Shown here in pieces: positions 18,257 to 27,147 of a DNA stretch of 64,000 bases. Made by a program: the position numbers and the translations under genes. The DNA is taken from the NCBI RefSeq assembly GCF_016595675.1, contig NZ_JAENJH010000008.1:237577-301576 (forward strand), written 5' to 3'. The notes beneath the pieces were generated by a model. That model worked only from the letters and a program-made list of their open reading frames with translations. It did no database searches and was not told where the DNA came from. Numbering within the stretch: position 1 is the first letter of the stretch; each line of letters opens with the position of its first letter. This stretch comes from Prauserella cavernicola. GTDB lineage: Bacteria; Actinomycetota; Actinomycetes; Mycobacteriales; Pseudonocardiaceae.

Positions 18257-19489
18257 TCACTCGACCCTGACGTCGGGGACATAGGTGATCCATTTGCCGC
18301 CTGTCTCGCGGAAGTCCGGCTCCTGCGCCATGATCTCGTCCGCGTGGTTCCAGGCGAAGAGCAGGGCGTAATCGGGGTACGGGTCACGGAAACGCTCGGG
18401 GCCCACCACCGGCAGCCGCGTTCCCGGCGTCAGTCGGCCCTGCTTCGCGGGCGTCGTGTCGCACACGAATGACACCAGTTCCGGCGTGATCCCGACGTAG
18501 TTCGCGACCGTCGCGCTCTTCGCGGTGGCGCCGTAGGCCACCACCGTGCGACCCTCGGCACACAGCTGCTCCAGCAGCGCGCGCAGCTCACGGCCGGTCC
18601 TGTCCACCCTCGCGGCGAAGTCCGCGCACGTACCGTACTCCGCGAGTCCCGCGCGTTCCTCGTCCGCCACCATTGCCGCGACAGACGGTGCGACGGCCCG
18701 GCTTCCGGCACGCGCGAGCGTGTAGCGGACTTCACCGCCGTGCACGGGAAGACGCTCGACTGCCACGAGCTCGAACCCGAATCGCGTCGCCACGGCCCGC
18801 ACCGACCTGGCCGTGAAGAAGTAGAAGTGCTCGTCGTAGATCTGGTCGAACGACGTTTTCCCGACGATGTCACCGAAGTAGGGGTCCTCGAACACGAACA
18901 CCCCGTTGTCTGCGAGCACCTCGTCCAGCCCACGGAACACCGAATCCAGGTACGGGATGTGACAGATGGTGTTGGCGGAGTACACGACGTCGGCCTTGCC
19001 CTCGGTCGCGGCGATGTCCTTCGCCGTGGACTCCTCGAAGAACTGGTTGCGGACGTGGATGCCCTTGCCTCGCGCCACCTCCGCCACCGCGGCGGAAGGC
19101 TCGACGCCGAGGTGCCGGCATCCCGCTTCGGCTATCACACCGAGCATGACGCCGTCGTTACAGCCGAGCTCGATCATGAAAGGATCGTGTCCGCGCAACT
19201 CGGTCGACAGGAACTTCCGCGCGACCCTCTCGAAGTGCTCGCGCATGGTCGCTGACCCCGACGAGTAGTACGGGTAGTCGGCGTGGAACATCCGTTCCCG
19301 TGGAACTTCGTGAAGCAACTGCACCATGGTGCACGAATCGCACAGGCCCACGACGAGATCGAAAAAGAACTCCGGTCCCGTCGCGTCGGATTCGCGGAAG
19401 GCATCCGAGATCGGCTGCTTTCCCAGATCGAGGAACGGCCTGACCGCTCCCTCGCAAATGCGGCACCGCGTCACGTCGTTCGGCTCCAT
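18257..19489 (-). CDS. NDP-hexose 3-C-methyltransferase (EvaC/TylCIII/EryBIII type)
   Basis: A 410-residue sugar C-methyltransferase. The N-terminal zinc domain (CRICEGAVRPFLDLGKQPISDAF with a later CDSC pair) and the conserved MVQLLHEVPRERMFHADYPYYSSGSATMREHF region are diagnostic. The SAM site is MIELGCNDGVMLGVIAEAGC near residue 106, and YDEHFYFF near 220 holds the catalytic Glu-His pair of this family. It methylates C3 of a 2,6-dideoxy-4-keto sugar, giving the branched carbon of vancosamine, mycarose and similar sugars. It overlaps the epimerase gene by 19 bases. Confidence 0.92.
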   Translation of the reverse strand: MEPNDVTRCRICEGAVRPFLDLGKQPISDAFRESDATGPEFFFDLVVGLCDSCTMVQLLHEVPRERMFHADYPYYSSGSATMREHFERVARKFLSTELRGHDPFMIELGCNDGVMLGVIAEAGCRHLGVEPSAAVAEVARGKGIHVRNQFFEESTAKDIAATEGKADVVYSANTICHIPYLDSVFRGLDEVLADNGVFVFEDPYFGDIVGKTSFDQIYDEHFYFFTARSVRAVATRFGFELVAVERLPVHGGEVRYTLARAGSRAVAPSVAAMVADEERAGLAEYGTCADFAARVDRTGRELRALLEQLCAEGRTVVAYGATAKSATVANYVGITPELVSFVCDTTPAKQGRLTPGTRLPVVGPERFRDPYPDYALLFAWNHADEIMAQEPDFRETGGKWITYVPDVRVE

Positions 19490-20115
19490 CGCTCGTCACC
19501 CCTCTCCATCCGGGGCCCGAGGGCACCCGGCTCGATCCTCTGGCACTCCGCGTAGTCCGGGAGCAGACCGGCGTCCCGCGCCGCAGCGAGAGTCGGTGCC
19601 GCGCGATCCCGCTCTGACAGCAACAGATCCGCTCCGGCAGGCAGCGGCAGGTTCAGCTCGCGGTCGAACACGGACAGCGACCGTTCTCGATCGGCGCGAT
19701 AGAGGCCGGACAGCAGGTAGTGCATGACCGTGTCGTCTGCCAGCGCGAGAACCGCGTGGGCGACTCCCGCCGGCAGATACACCGCACGGAAGTCCTCCGG
19801 TGCCAGCCGCACCGTGGCGTACCTGCCGAAGGTCGGCGACCCCACCCGAACGTCCACCACGATGTCGAGCGCCTCGCCCGACACGCAGTAGACGTACTTG
19901 GCCATCCCGGGCTTGCCCGCGGTGTAGTGCAGGCCACGCACTGTATGCCTGCGTGAGCGGGTGAGGACCGTCTGGGCCACGGCGAACAGGGGGTGTCCCA
20001 CCGCACCGGTCACCTCATCCTCGTGGCACGCGACCACCACCGTGCCACGCGCATCCGTGAACTGGGGCGCGACGAACACCGCCGCGCCCGCCACGTCGAG
20101 CTCACCGGTGGTCAT
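19471..20115 (-). CDS. dTDP-4-keto-6-deoxyhexose 5-epimerase (EvaD/RmlC family)
   Basis: A 214-residue cupin-fold epimerase of the RmlC family. It has the catalytic base in [31 protein letters not shown] (His63) and the tyrosine region [27 protein letters not shown]. The ATG at 20115 overlaps the aminotransferase stop (ATGA). In the vancosamine route this enzyme sets the L configuration by 5-epimerisation; 3,5-epimerisation as in rhamnose synthesis is the alternative, which sequence alone cannot exclude. Confidence 0.9.
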   Translation of the reverse strand: MTTGELDVAGAAVFVAPQFTDARGTVVVACHEDEVTGAVGHPLFAVAQTVLTRSRRHTVRGLHYTAGKPGMAKYVYCVSGEALDIVVDVRVGSPTFGRYATVRLAPEDFRAVYLPAGVAHAVLALADDTVMHYLLSGLYRADRERSLSVFDRELNLPLPAGADLLLSERDRAAPTLAAARDAGLLPDYAECQRIEPGALGPRMERGDERWSRTT

Positions 20116-21224
20116 GTCGCTCCCAGCGCATCGCGCAGCGCGTCGATCACCTTGTCCTGTGTTCCGAGGTCCAGTGACGGATACATGGGCAGCGAGAAGA
20201 TCTGCCCCGCTAGCATCTCGGTCACCGGGAGCGAACCCTCGGGGTACCCGAGGTAGGCGAAGCCGCTCATCCGGTGTACCGGCCACGGATAGCTGATGTT
20301 GAGCGCGATGTCGCGTTCGCTGAGCTCGGCCATGAGGTCGTCACGACGGGCGTGGCGCACGACGTACAGGTAGTACACGTGCTCGTTGCCCTCGGCCACG
20401 GCCGGCAGCACGAGACCGGTGTCCGCCAGTCCCTCGGCGTAGCGCCGTGCGATCCGCCGCCTGCCGTCGAGGTAGGCCGGAAGCCTGCGCAGCTTCCGAC
20501 GGAGGATCTCCGCCTGCACCTCGTCCAGCCTGCTGTTGTGCCCTGGTGACTCGACGACGTAGTAGCGGCCGTCGTCCATCCCGTAGTAACGGAGCCGCCG
20601 CAGGCGGCCGGCGAGCTCCTCGTCAGCTGTGAGCACGGCGCCGCCGTCTCCGTACGCGCCGAGCACCTTGGTGGGATAGAAGGAGAATGCGGATGCGTTC
20701 CCCAAGCTTCCCGCGATCTCGCCCCGATGGACGGCGCCATGCGCCTGCGCGCAGTCTTCGAGCACGGCCAGTCCGTGCCTGCGGGCGACCTCGCGAACCG
20801 GATCCATGGCGACGCATTGGCCGTACAGATGCACCGGCAGCACACAACGCGTCCTGCTGGTCACAGCGGCTTCGAGCTGATCGACATCCATCAGGTAGTC
20901 GTCCGCGCGGACGTCGACGAAGACAGGTACGGCCCCCAACGACGCGATCGCGACGACGGTCGGCGCGGCGGTGTTGGCGACGGTGATCACCTCGTCCCCC
21001 TGGCCGATGCCGAGTGCACGCAGAGCCAGCACGATCGCGTTGGTCCCGTTGTCCACACCGACGCCGTGCGCGACGTCGTGGAACGTGGCGAATTCCCGTT
21101 CGAACCCGCGCACGCTGTCGCCGAGCACCAACTGGCCGGATTCGAACACGGTGCGCACCGCGTCCAGGATGTCCTCACGTTCCCGCTCGTACTCGGGCAG
21201 GTAACTCCAGACCCGGGTGGTCAT
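20112..21224 (-). CDS. NDP-sugar aminotransferase (DegT/DnrJ/EryC1; EvaB type)
   Basis: A 370-residue PLP-dependent sugar aminotransferase. Motifs include [43 protein letters not shown] and the PLP-binding lysine in [16 protein letters not shown] (Lys186). Together with the 2,3-dehydratase it would install the amino group at C3 of the 2,6-dideoxy sugar, as EvaB does in vancosamine biosynthesis. Genes on both sides overlap by four bases, so expression is tightly coupled with the ketoreductase and epimerase. Confidence 0.92.
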   Translation of the reverse strand: MTTRVWSYLPEYEREREDILDAVRTVFESGQLVLGDSVRGFEREFATFHDVAHGVGVDNGTNAIVLALRALGIGQGDEVITVANTAAPTVVAIASLGAVPVFVDVRADDYLMDVDQLEAAVTSRTRCVLPVHLYGQCVAMDPVREVARRHGLAVLEDCAQAHGAVHRGEIAGSLGNASAFSFYPTKVLGAYGDGGAVLTADEELAGRLRRLRYYGMDDGRYYVVESPGHNSRLDEVQAEILRRKLRRLPAYLDGRRRIARRYAEGLADTGLVLPAVAEGNEHVYYLYVVRHARRDDLMAELSERDIALNISYPWPVHRMSGFAYLGYPEGSLPVTEMLAGQIFSLPMYPSLDLGTQDKVIDALRDALGAT

Positions 21225-22183
21225 TCGTGTCCTCCTTCGGCCGCCAGTACGGCCACGGTTCTGCGGATTCCTTCCTCCGCCTGCGTCCGGTGCTCCCACC
21301 CCGTCGCCGCGCGGAAGGCTGAACTGTCCACGAACGTGCTGCGGAAATCGGCGTCCCGTGCCCCGTCCGGGCGGTCGACTCTGGTCACCGGAACGGGCGG
21401 GGTGCCGGTGTGTTCCGAGACGGCGGTGGCGATCAGCCGGAAGACGTCGCCAAGCGGTGTGCTCACACCGGTCCCCACCGGCCATCGCTCGCCGGCAAGC
21501 CGGTCCGCGCCGTCCACCGCCACCGCGAACGCCTCACCGGCATCGCGCATGTAGAGGAGGTCACGGCGGACGGTACCGTCGTGCCACATCGTGATCGGTC
21601 CACCGGAGAGAGCCTGGCGGATCATGGTCGCCACCACGCCCCTGTCCCGCACCGTCCTACTGGGACCGTGCCCGTACACCGTCGGTAGGCGCAGTATCAC
21701 GGCACGCACCGAACCGGCCTCGGTGGCCTCGATGAGCACGTGTTCGGCGAGCATCTTCTGCCTGACGTACGGGGATTCCTCCGCTCCCGGCTGGACAGTG
21801 GTGCTCGCCTGGACCAGTACCGGCGGCCGTTCGCGGGAGCCGGCCCCTCCGAGCGCGGTCACCAGTGCGCGAGCCAGTTCGGCGTTCACTTTCACACCGT
21901 CCGGGTCGGATTCGCTGATCCGCCACGAACCCTTCCCGGCCACATGCGCGACGAGATTCACCACGGCGTCCGCGTCCGCCACCGCATCGGCGAGCGCGTG
22001 GCCGGTCGTGAGGTCGGCGACTCGCGTCTCCGCGTCGGAGCCGAGTGGGCGCGCGGGGCACCGTCTTGCTACCAGGCGCAGCCGGATGTCTCTCCGGGCC
22101 AGTGCTCTCGCAACCGCGGCGCCGATGAGACCGGAGGCGCCGAGGACGACCACCAGCGGCCTGGTGTCCGTTCCACCGCTCAT
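21221..22183 (-). CDS. NDP-hexose 4-ketoreductase (EvaE/EryBIV/TylCIV type)
   Basis: A 320-residue extended SDR protein: NAD(P) motif [19 protein letters not shown] at the N-terminus, [13 protein letters not shown], and the catalytic Tyr/Lys in [15 protein letters not shown]. It would carry out the last step of the deoxysugar pathway, reducing the C4 ketone of the C-methylated amino sugar. Which C4 epimer results (vancosamine or 4-epi-vancosamine) cannot be told. It overlaps the neighbouring genes by four bases on each side. Confidence 0.88.
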   Translation of the reverse strand: MSGGTDTRPLVVVLGASGLIGAAVARALARRDIRLRLVARRCPARPLGSDAETRVADLTTGHALADAVADADAVVNLVAHVAGKGSWRISESDPDGVKVNAELARALVTALGGAGSRERPPVLVQASTTVQPGAEESPYVRQKMLAEHVLIEATEAGSVRAVILRLPTVYGHGPSRTVRDRGVVATMIRQALSGGPITMWHDGTVRRDLLYMRDAGEAFAVAVDGADRLAGERWPVGTGVSTPLGDVFRLIATAVSEHTGTPPVPVTRVDRPDGARDADFRSTFVDSSAFRAATGWEHRTQAEEGIRRTVAVLAAEGGHE

Positions 22184-23679
22184 CCGCGCGGACCCCCCGG
22201 CACAGCGAGACTGCGCAGGCACGCGACAAGGCTCCGGGCCTGCACGTTGACATAGTCGCTGTGCTGCAGCAACGAACTCAGCTGGTGGCAGGTCATCCAT
22301 CGATAGTTGGGATGTTCGTGAGCCTGGTCGGTCTCGACTATCAGATGCCGGCTACGCGTGTGGTAGAAGCGGCCGCCTTCGTCGGACAGCACGGTGTCGA
22401 AGCGGATGTTCTCGCTGGGCGCGTCCAGCACGTCGTCGAGGAAGTGGGGCCTGAGCAACGACGGCACGTGCGGGTAGGTGTCGGGGGTGCACTGCACGGT
22501 CGGCGCCAGTTCGGCCACTCCGGCGAGCCCGGGCTCGCTGCGCAGCTGCACGAGAATGTGCAGCACGCCGTACACGCGCCGGACCAGGAAGGCGACCAAG
22601 CCGGTCCCCACCGCGGCGAACATTGGCTGGGACCATTGCGCCACCTCGCGTCCGGTCGCTCGCACGTTCACGCCGATCACTTCGAAGAACCGGCCCGTTC
22701 GATGGACGATCGCGCGCTCAGTCCGCCGCCATTCGGACAGGTCTGCGAGCGGCACCCGCTCCCTGCTGATCTGGCTTCCCGCCCTGACGTCGGTGAGCCA
22801 GCTCAACACGTCCCGGGTGGAGTGAAGGCACCCCCAGTCCTCGTCGCCCGAGCGCAGCAGCGCGGTCGCGAACCCGGAACCCGACGACTCGAACTCTCCG
22901 GGGAGCCCGCTGGTCGAGAAGGGCAGGCAGGAGAGCACCGTCCTGGTGTCCATGTTGACGAGGTCCTCCACCGCGAGCAGCCGGTGCAACAAGCCGACCG
23001 GAATCCACCGGAAGCCTGCCTCCAGGGGAACCTCCTCACGGACCTCGATCACCATGTTCCGGTTGCGTTTGTGCAGGAACCACGCTCCCTGCTCGGACTG
23101 GAGCACGTCCGCGACGACGCGATGCCTGGTGCTGTCGGCGAAGTGGTCGAGGTAGGGAACCGGCTTCCCGCCGTGCACCCCGGTGTAGTTGCTGCGCGTC
23201 GCCTGCACGGTGGGCGACAGCTGAACACCGTTGCGGTTTCCGGGTTCGGCTTTGGCCTGCATCAAACAGTGCAGGACTCCACCCGACTCGCGCACGATGA
23301 TGCCGAGCAACCCGACCTCGGGTTGGTTGATGATCGGCTGGTCCCACTCCGGGACCACGTTGCCTGGCAGGCCCACCCGCAGGCCCTCGACGGTGAAGAA
23401 CTTGCCACTGTGGTGCGCGATCGTCCCCGCCCCGGGATCGTGGTGCCACCCGGAGAGCCGGTCGAGCGCGACAATGTCCGTGTCGGTACGGAGTTGCGCA
23501 TTCAGCGCCTGGAGCCACCCGCGAACGTCGACGAGGTCAGCGGCCGATCCCCCGGACGCGTGCACCGCATGCGCGATTCGCACAGGTACCCCGCGCGCGC
23601 CCAGGCCCCGGGACAACGCCGATACGTCCGCGGCACCCGCGTGGGCCGGTTCCCCGTGCCCGATTGCCGGAATGGACAT
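22180..23679 (-). CDS. NDP-hexose 2,3-dehydratase (EvaA/EryBVI/TylCVI type)
   Basis: A 499-residue protein made of two homologous halves, each with the family hallmarks: first half GTIAHHSGKFFTVEGLRVG, ESGGVLHCLMQAKAEPGN and PTVQATRSNY; second half AIVHRTGRFFEVIGVNVRA, VYGVLHILVQLRSEPGLAG and PTVQCTPDTY. The duplicated layout and length are those of NDP-4-keto-6-deoxyglucose 2,3-dehydratases, the first committed step to 2,6-dideoxysugars. It precedes the ketoreductase and follows the PhyH oxygenase gene by 31 bases. Confidence 0.93.
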   Translation of the reverse strand: MSIPAIGHGEPAHAGAADVSALSRGLGARGVPVRIAHAVHASGGSAADLVDVRGWLQALNAQLRTDTDIVALDRLSGWHHDPGAGTIAHHSGKFFTVEGLRVGLPGNVVPEWDQPIINQPEVGLLGIIVRESGGVLHCLMQAKAEPGNRNGVQLSPTVQATRSNYTGVHGGKPVPYLDHFADSTRHRVVADVLQSEQGAWFLHKRNRNMVIEVREEVPLEAGFRWIPVGLLHRLLAVEDLVNMDTRTVLSCLPFSTSGLPGEFESSGSGFATALLRSGDEDWGCLHSTRDVLSWLTDVRAGSQISRERVPLADLSEWRRTERAIVHRTGRFFEVIGVNVRATGREVAQWSQPMFAAVGTGLVAFLVRRVYGVLHILVQLRSEPGLAGVAELAPTVQCTPDTYPHVPSLLRPHFLDDVLDAPSENIRFDTVLSDEGGRFYHTRSRHLIVETDQAHEHPNYRWMTCHQLSSLLQHSDYVNVQARSLVACLRSLAVPGGPRG

Positions 23680-23710
23680 CTGTGTTGGCTCCTCTCGTCG
23701 GCACCGGCTC

Positions 23711-24595
23711 TCATGAACCGGAGGAAACGATCACGCCCGCCGCTTGGCCCGCGCGCATGGCCGAACCGATGCGGGCGAACCGGATTTCCACCGCCCGCTC
23801 GAATTCCGCGCGCGACGCCTCGTCGAAGCCGGGCCGTGCCGAATGCTCCGGCAAGAAGTGCCCGTACCGGTCGCGACCGCTGACCAGCAGCGCGCTGTCC
23901 GGGTTGTCACCGGACGGCCGGACCGACGGGGCCAGGTAGTCGATGGCGATGCTGACGCGGGCGTCGCTGGTCTTGTTCAGCCCCGAACCGTGCACGATCA
24001 ACATGTTGTGCAGTGAGCACTGCCCGGCCCGGAGCACGACGTCGTGCTTCGTGAACTCGTCAAGGTCGAGACACACCTCGTCGCCCCGCATGAGCTCAGC
24101 CTCGGTGGCTCCACGCCGGTGCTGGAGGACACCGAGCCGGTGCGTGCCGCAGGCGAAGCGCATGGTGCCGTTCTCGGCGGTCGCAGGGGTCAGCGTCAGC
24201 CAGACCCGGAAAGCACGGTCCATGGCACCGGCAAGGTCGTACGACAGCGCGTCCTGATGCCAGGCAAGGTCGCTCTCGCCTCCGGGCTCCTTCACAAAGA
24301 TGTTGGAACTCCAGACCAGGACGTCAGGCCCGAGCAGGCTCGTCGCCACGGCGATCAGCCGGGGATGCCGCACCAATTCGGCCGCCCACGGCCGGAGCAG
24401 ATGAATCTTCGGTCCGTACGCCAGCGCCGCCTGTACATCGCCCTCCGCCCGGCTGTCCGCCAGGTGATGTCCGACGTGGTCGGCCAGTGTTGCCACCTCG
24501 TGCTCGCCCAGGATCTCGAGCGGGAACAGAAAGCCGTTCTCCCGAAAGCTCCGGATGGCGTCGTCGGGCAAGACAGCCGCGTTCTCAGCTTGCAC
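23711..24595 (-). CDS. Phytanoyl-CoA dioxygenase (PhyH)-family Fe(II)/2OG oxygenase
   Basis: A 294-residue nonhaem iron oxygenase. The metal triad is visible as His113 and Asp115 in LAWHQDALSYDL and a distal His202 in MLIVHGSGLNKTSDARVS, with Arg213 available to bind 2-oxoglutarate. It likely hydroxylates the peptide or the sugar. In thioamitides a 2OG oxygenase beta-hydroxylates the penultimate His; the precursor here also has His next to the final Cys, so that role is attractive but unproven. It begins at GTG 24595, overlapping the glycosyltransferase gene by 11 bases. Confidence 0.85.
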   Translation of the reverse strand: MQAENAAVLPDDAIRSFRENGFLFPLEILGEHEVATLADHVGHHLADSRAEGDVQAALAYGPKIHLLRPWAAELVRHPRLIAVATSLLGPDVLVWSSNIFVKEPGGESDLAWHQDALSYDLAGAMDRAFRVWLTLTPATAENGTMRFACGTHRLGVLQHRRGATEAELMRGDEVCLDLDEFTKHDVVLRAGQCSLHNMLIVHGSGLNKTSDARVSIAIDYLAPSVRPSGDNPDSALLVSGRDRYGHFLPEHSARPGFDEASRAEFERAVEIRFARIGSAMRAGQAAGVIVSSGS

Positions 24596-25748
24596 GGTGG
24601 ACCCCTTCGTTCGTCATCAGTTCGGTGATCGCCGTCGCGGTGACGGCGGGCGGCGGGGACGCTGCGATCTCCGCTCGCAGTTCTCTCGCGCCTGCCAGGT
24701 ACCGAGGATCGCCGAGCACCTCTGGCACGGCGTCGGCCAGTGCCACCCCACGATCGTTCGCCTCGAAGGGCACGCACACCCCGGCGCCAAGCTCAGCTAG
24801 CCTGCGGGCGTTGTCCCCTTCGTCGAAGGAAGCGGGACAGGCGATCTGTGGGGTCCCATGAGTCAGCGCCGACAAGGTCGTCCCGGAGCCGCCGTGATGG
24901 ATCACCAGATCGCAGTGCTCCGCGACCAGTCCGAGCGGCAGCCACTGCACTGCGCGTACCCTCTCCGCGACGGCCGCGGGCACAGTGCGACGATCCGCCG
25001 CGACCACCACCTCTGCTCCCGCTGTGAGCGCACCGGAGACCGCGTCGGCGAGCGCCGCGACATGGTGTCCCTCCTCCAGCAGCACGGTGCCGAAAGTGAC
25101 GAGCACCCTCGGCGCGCCGTCGCGCGGGCCGGCCAGCCAGCCGGGAACCAGTGCAGGACCGTTGAACGGCACGTACCTTGTCCGCAGTCCCGGCTCGGCG
25201 TCCGAAAGCTGGAACGACGGAGGGCAGGGGTCCACGGTCAGCGAGGGCGCGGTGCCGAAGCCGGGCCATGCCGCGCAGCGCGCACCGAAGACATCGTGTG
25301 CCGCCTTCCACCGCTTCGCCACCGGCAGCGACAACCCCCAGCGATGCTCGACATAGGGCACGGCGGCGTCACTCGCGACCTTCCGGGCCGCCACGTCCAC
25401 CTGATCGGCCAGAAGCAGGTCCGGCCGCCAGCGCTCGACGAGGTCGGTCAGCTCCGGCAGCATCGCCTCCGCGATCCGGGCGAACCGGCGCAGGGTCGGC
25501 ACCTCGTCGGTGTAGGAACCGGCCTCGTCGCCGGGACGGAGTGCGGCATCCTCCGAACGCGGGTGCGCGCAGGCGAGCACGGGCAGGCCCGCCTGCAGCA
25601 CGGCCCTCGCGAAGTAGGCCGGTACCGCGACCCGCACGTCGTGGCCGGCGGCGCGCAAGGCCCACAACGTCGGCACCATCGGAAAGAAGTGGCCCAGCGC
25701 CGGACTGGCGACCGCGAGGATCTTGCCTCGCGATGATGTCCCGGCCAT
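24585..25748 (-). CDS. Second GT-B glycosyltransferase, macrolide/MGT family
   Basis: A 387-residue glycosyltransferase: N-terminal LAVASPALGHFFPMVPTLWALRAAGHDVRVAVP and donor site VIHHGGSGTTLSALTHGTPQIACPASFDEGDNARRL, both characteristic of GT1-type natural-product enzymes. No separate activator accompanies it. It suggests a second glycosylation, possibly a disaccharide or a different site. ATG at 25748 or GTG at 25751 may be the start; both overlap the stop of the DUF6624 gene. The sugar donor is unknown since only one NDP-sugar pathway is visible. Confidence 0.87.
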   Translation of the reverse strand: MAGTSSRGKILAVASPALGHFFPMVPTLWALRAAGHDVRVAVPAYFARAVLQAGLPVLACAHPRSEDAALRPGDEAGSYTDEVPTLRRFARIAEAMLPELTDLVERWRPDLLLADQVDVAARKVASDAAVPYVEHRWGLSLPVAKRWKAAHDVFGARCAAWPGFGTAPSLTVDPCPPSFQLSDAEPGLRTRYVPFNGPALVPGWLAGPRDGAPRVLVTFGTVLLEEGHHVAALADAVSGALTAGAEVVVAADRRTVPAAVAERVRAVQWLPLGLVAEHCDLVIHHGGSGTTLSALTHGTPQIACPASFDEGDNARRLAELGAGVCVPFEANDRGVALADAVPEVLGDPRYLAGARELRAEIAASPPPAVTATAITELMTNEGVHRAS

Positions 25749-26308
25749 CACGACGGTTCTCCTCTGCCCGACGGCGCGGCCGCCAGCACCTCCGGGCCGT
25801 GCAGTCCGACCAGCTCACGCTCGAACTCGGCGACCGTGCCAAGGCCGACGGCACGCCGCCGTCGGTCGAGGCCCTCGGCGTCCTCGACCGACAGCATCCG
25901 GTATCCGCCGGAGACCGTGCGCGCGTACTGCGTGCCGTATCGCTGTGGGAGCCCACGGTGGGTGCAGAGGCGATCGGTCAGGTAGGCCAGGTGCACGACC
26001 TCGGCTTCGCCGGCGTCCGCTGCCTCGACGAGCAGTTCGAAGCCGAGGCATTGCAGCATCCGGTCCCGGTCTGCGTGCTGCACGAGCAGCGCCGCGTCCG
26101 CCGAGCCGCCGGCCCCGACGAGAGAGTGGCCCAGCCAGCCGTGCTCAGTGAGGAGTTCCCACATGCGGGACGCATTGCCGTCGTCAACGTCTCGCCAGCG
26201 CGCGAGCCGATCCGGCGTCGCACCACCACCGGCACGCACCTCCTGATCCCGCCGTACTCGCTCACGCAACTCGGCGGCCAGTTCGGGTCGGGCGACGCGG
26301 GCGCTCAT
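25748..26308 (-). CDS. DUF6624-family protein
   Basis: A 186-residue protein matching the DUF6624 pattern: LAAELRERVRRDQEVR, a central WELLTEHGWLGHSLVGAGGSADAALLVQHADRD and the C-terminal AYLTDRLCTHRGLPQRYGTQY. No biochemical role is known. It is locked into the RiPP operon by four-base overlaps with the methyltransferase and glycosyltransferase genes, so it probably participates in biosynthesis or immunity rather than being a bystander. Confidence 0.8.
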   Translation of the reverse strand: MSARVARPELAAELRERVRRDQEVRAGGGATPDRLARWRDVDDGNASRMWELLTEHGWLGHSLVGAGGSADAALLVQHADRDRMLQCLGFELLVEAADAGEAEVVHLAYLTDRLCTHRGLPQRYGTQYARTVSGGYRMLSVEDAEGLDRRRRAVGLGTVAEFERELVGLHGPEVLAAAPSGRGEPS

Positions 26309-27147
26309 GCGGCGACCTCCGCGGTCACGTACTGCCGTGTCCCGAACGGCGACGCGGCGTCGTCGAGCCCGTCCACCTGCTCCCGTTCGATGCCGGTCAC
26401 CACGAACTCGTGCCCGGCGAGCTCGGCCTCCAACTCCGGATACGGGGTCAGCCGGAACTCGAACCCGGTGAGCGCACGGCTGGTGTGACCGTCCTCGGCC
26501 ACCAGCTCGGCGTAGAGATTGGTCAGCTGCCGCCGTCGTCGTGGTTCGCGGCGGGCTCCGACGAGCACGAACCCGGTGCGCTTGGTCGTTCGCACCGGGA
26601 AGACCATCGTCGCTTCCGAGTTCTGCTCGCCCACCGCGACCGGCACGTAGTCGAACAGCAGCCGGCCACCGTCGCGCAGATGCCTGCGCGCCGAGGCCAG
26701 GACCTCCGAACGACGGTCCACATCGAACAGGGTCAGACTCAACCCTCCGATCACCACGGCGCCGAAGGTGCGGGACAGTGCCAGCGAGGTGACATCGCCA
26801 CGGACCAGCGAGACTCTGTCGGAGACGTCCTCCCCCGCGCCCGAGAGCAGAGTCCGTGCCGCGCTCAGCTGGGTGACCGACCGGTCCACTCCGGTGACGC
26901 GCCAGCCCTTCTTGGCGAGCTCCAGCACCGACCGACCCCCGCCGCAGCAGAGATCGAGCGCACCGTGCTCGTGCGGGCTGCCGACGTTGTCGGCGAACCA
27001 TCGACTGTCCTCGTCGGCCTTCGTGACCAGCTTCGTGTAGAAGACACCCAGTACGCCCTCGAACGGCGGGCTCAGCCGGGTGTCCGGCAGGGAGAGCCGT
27101 TCGATCTCCGCGAAGGGCCCGAACAGACAGCTCGTGTCGAAGGTCAT
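26305..27147 (-). CDS. Class I SAM-dependent methyltransferase
   Basis: A 280-residue methyltransferase with motif I LDLCCGGGRSVLELAKKGWRVTGVDRS near residue 63, a post-I acidic region and motif III LRDGGRLLFDYVPV. The ATG at 27147 overlaps the MDR gene stop. It resembles small-molecule and RiPP-tailoring methyltransferases. Candidate targets are the imidazole of the core His, as in thioamitides, the peptide N-terminus, or a sugar hydroxyl; nothing in the sequence decides between them. Confidence 0.82.
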   Translation of the reverse strand: MTFDTSCLFGPFAEIERLSLPDTRLSPPFEGVLGVFYTKLVTKADEDSRWFADNVGSPHEHGALDLCCGGGRSVLELAKKGWRVTGVDRSVTQLSAARTLLSGAGEDVSDRVSLVRGDVTSLALSRTFGAVVIGGLSLTLFDVDRRSEVLASARRHLRDGGRLLFDYVPVAVGEQNSEATMVFPVRTTKRTGFVLVGARREPRRRRQLTNLYAELVAEDGHTSRALTGFEFRLTPYPELEAELAGHEFVVTGIEREQVDGLDDAASPFGTRQYVTAEVAA

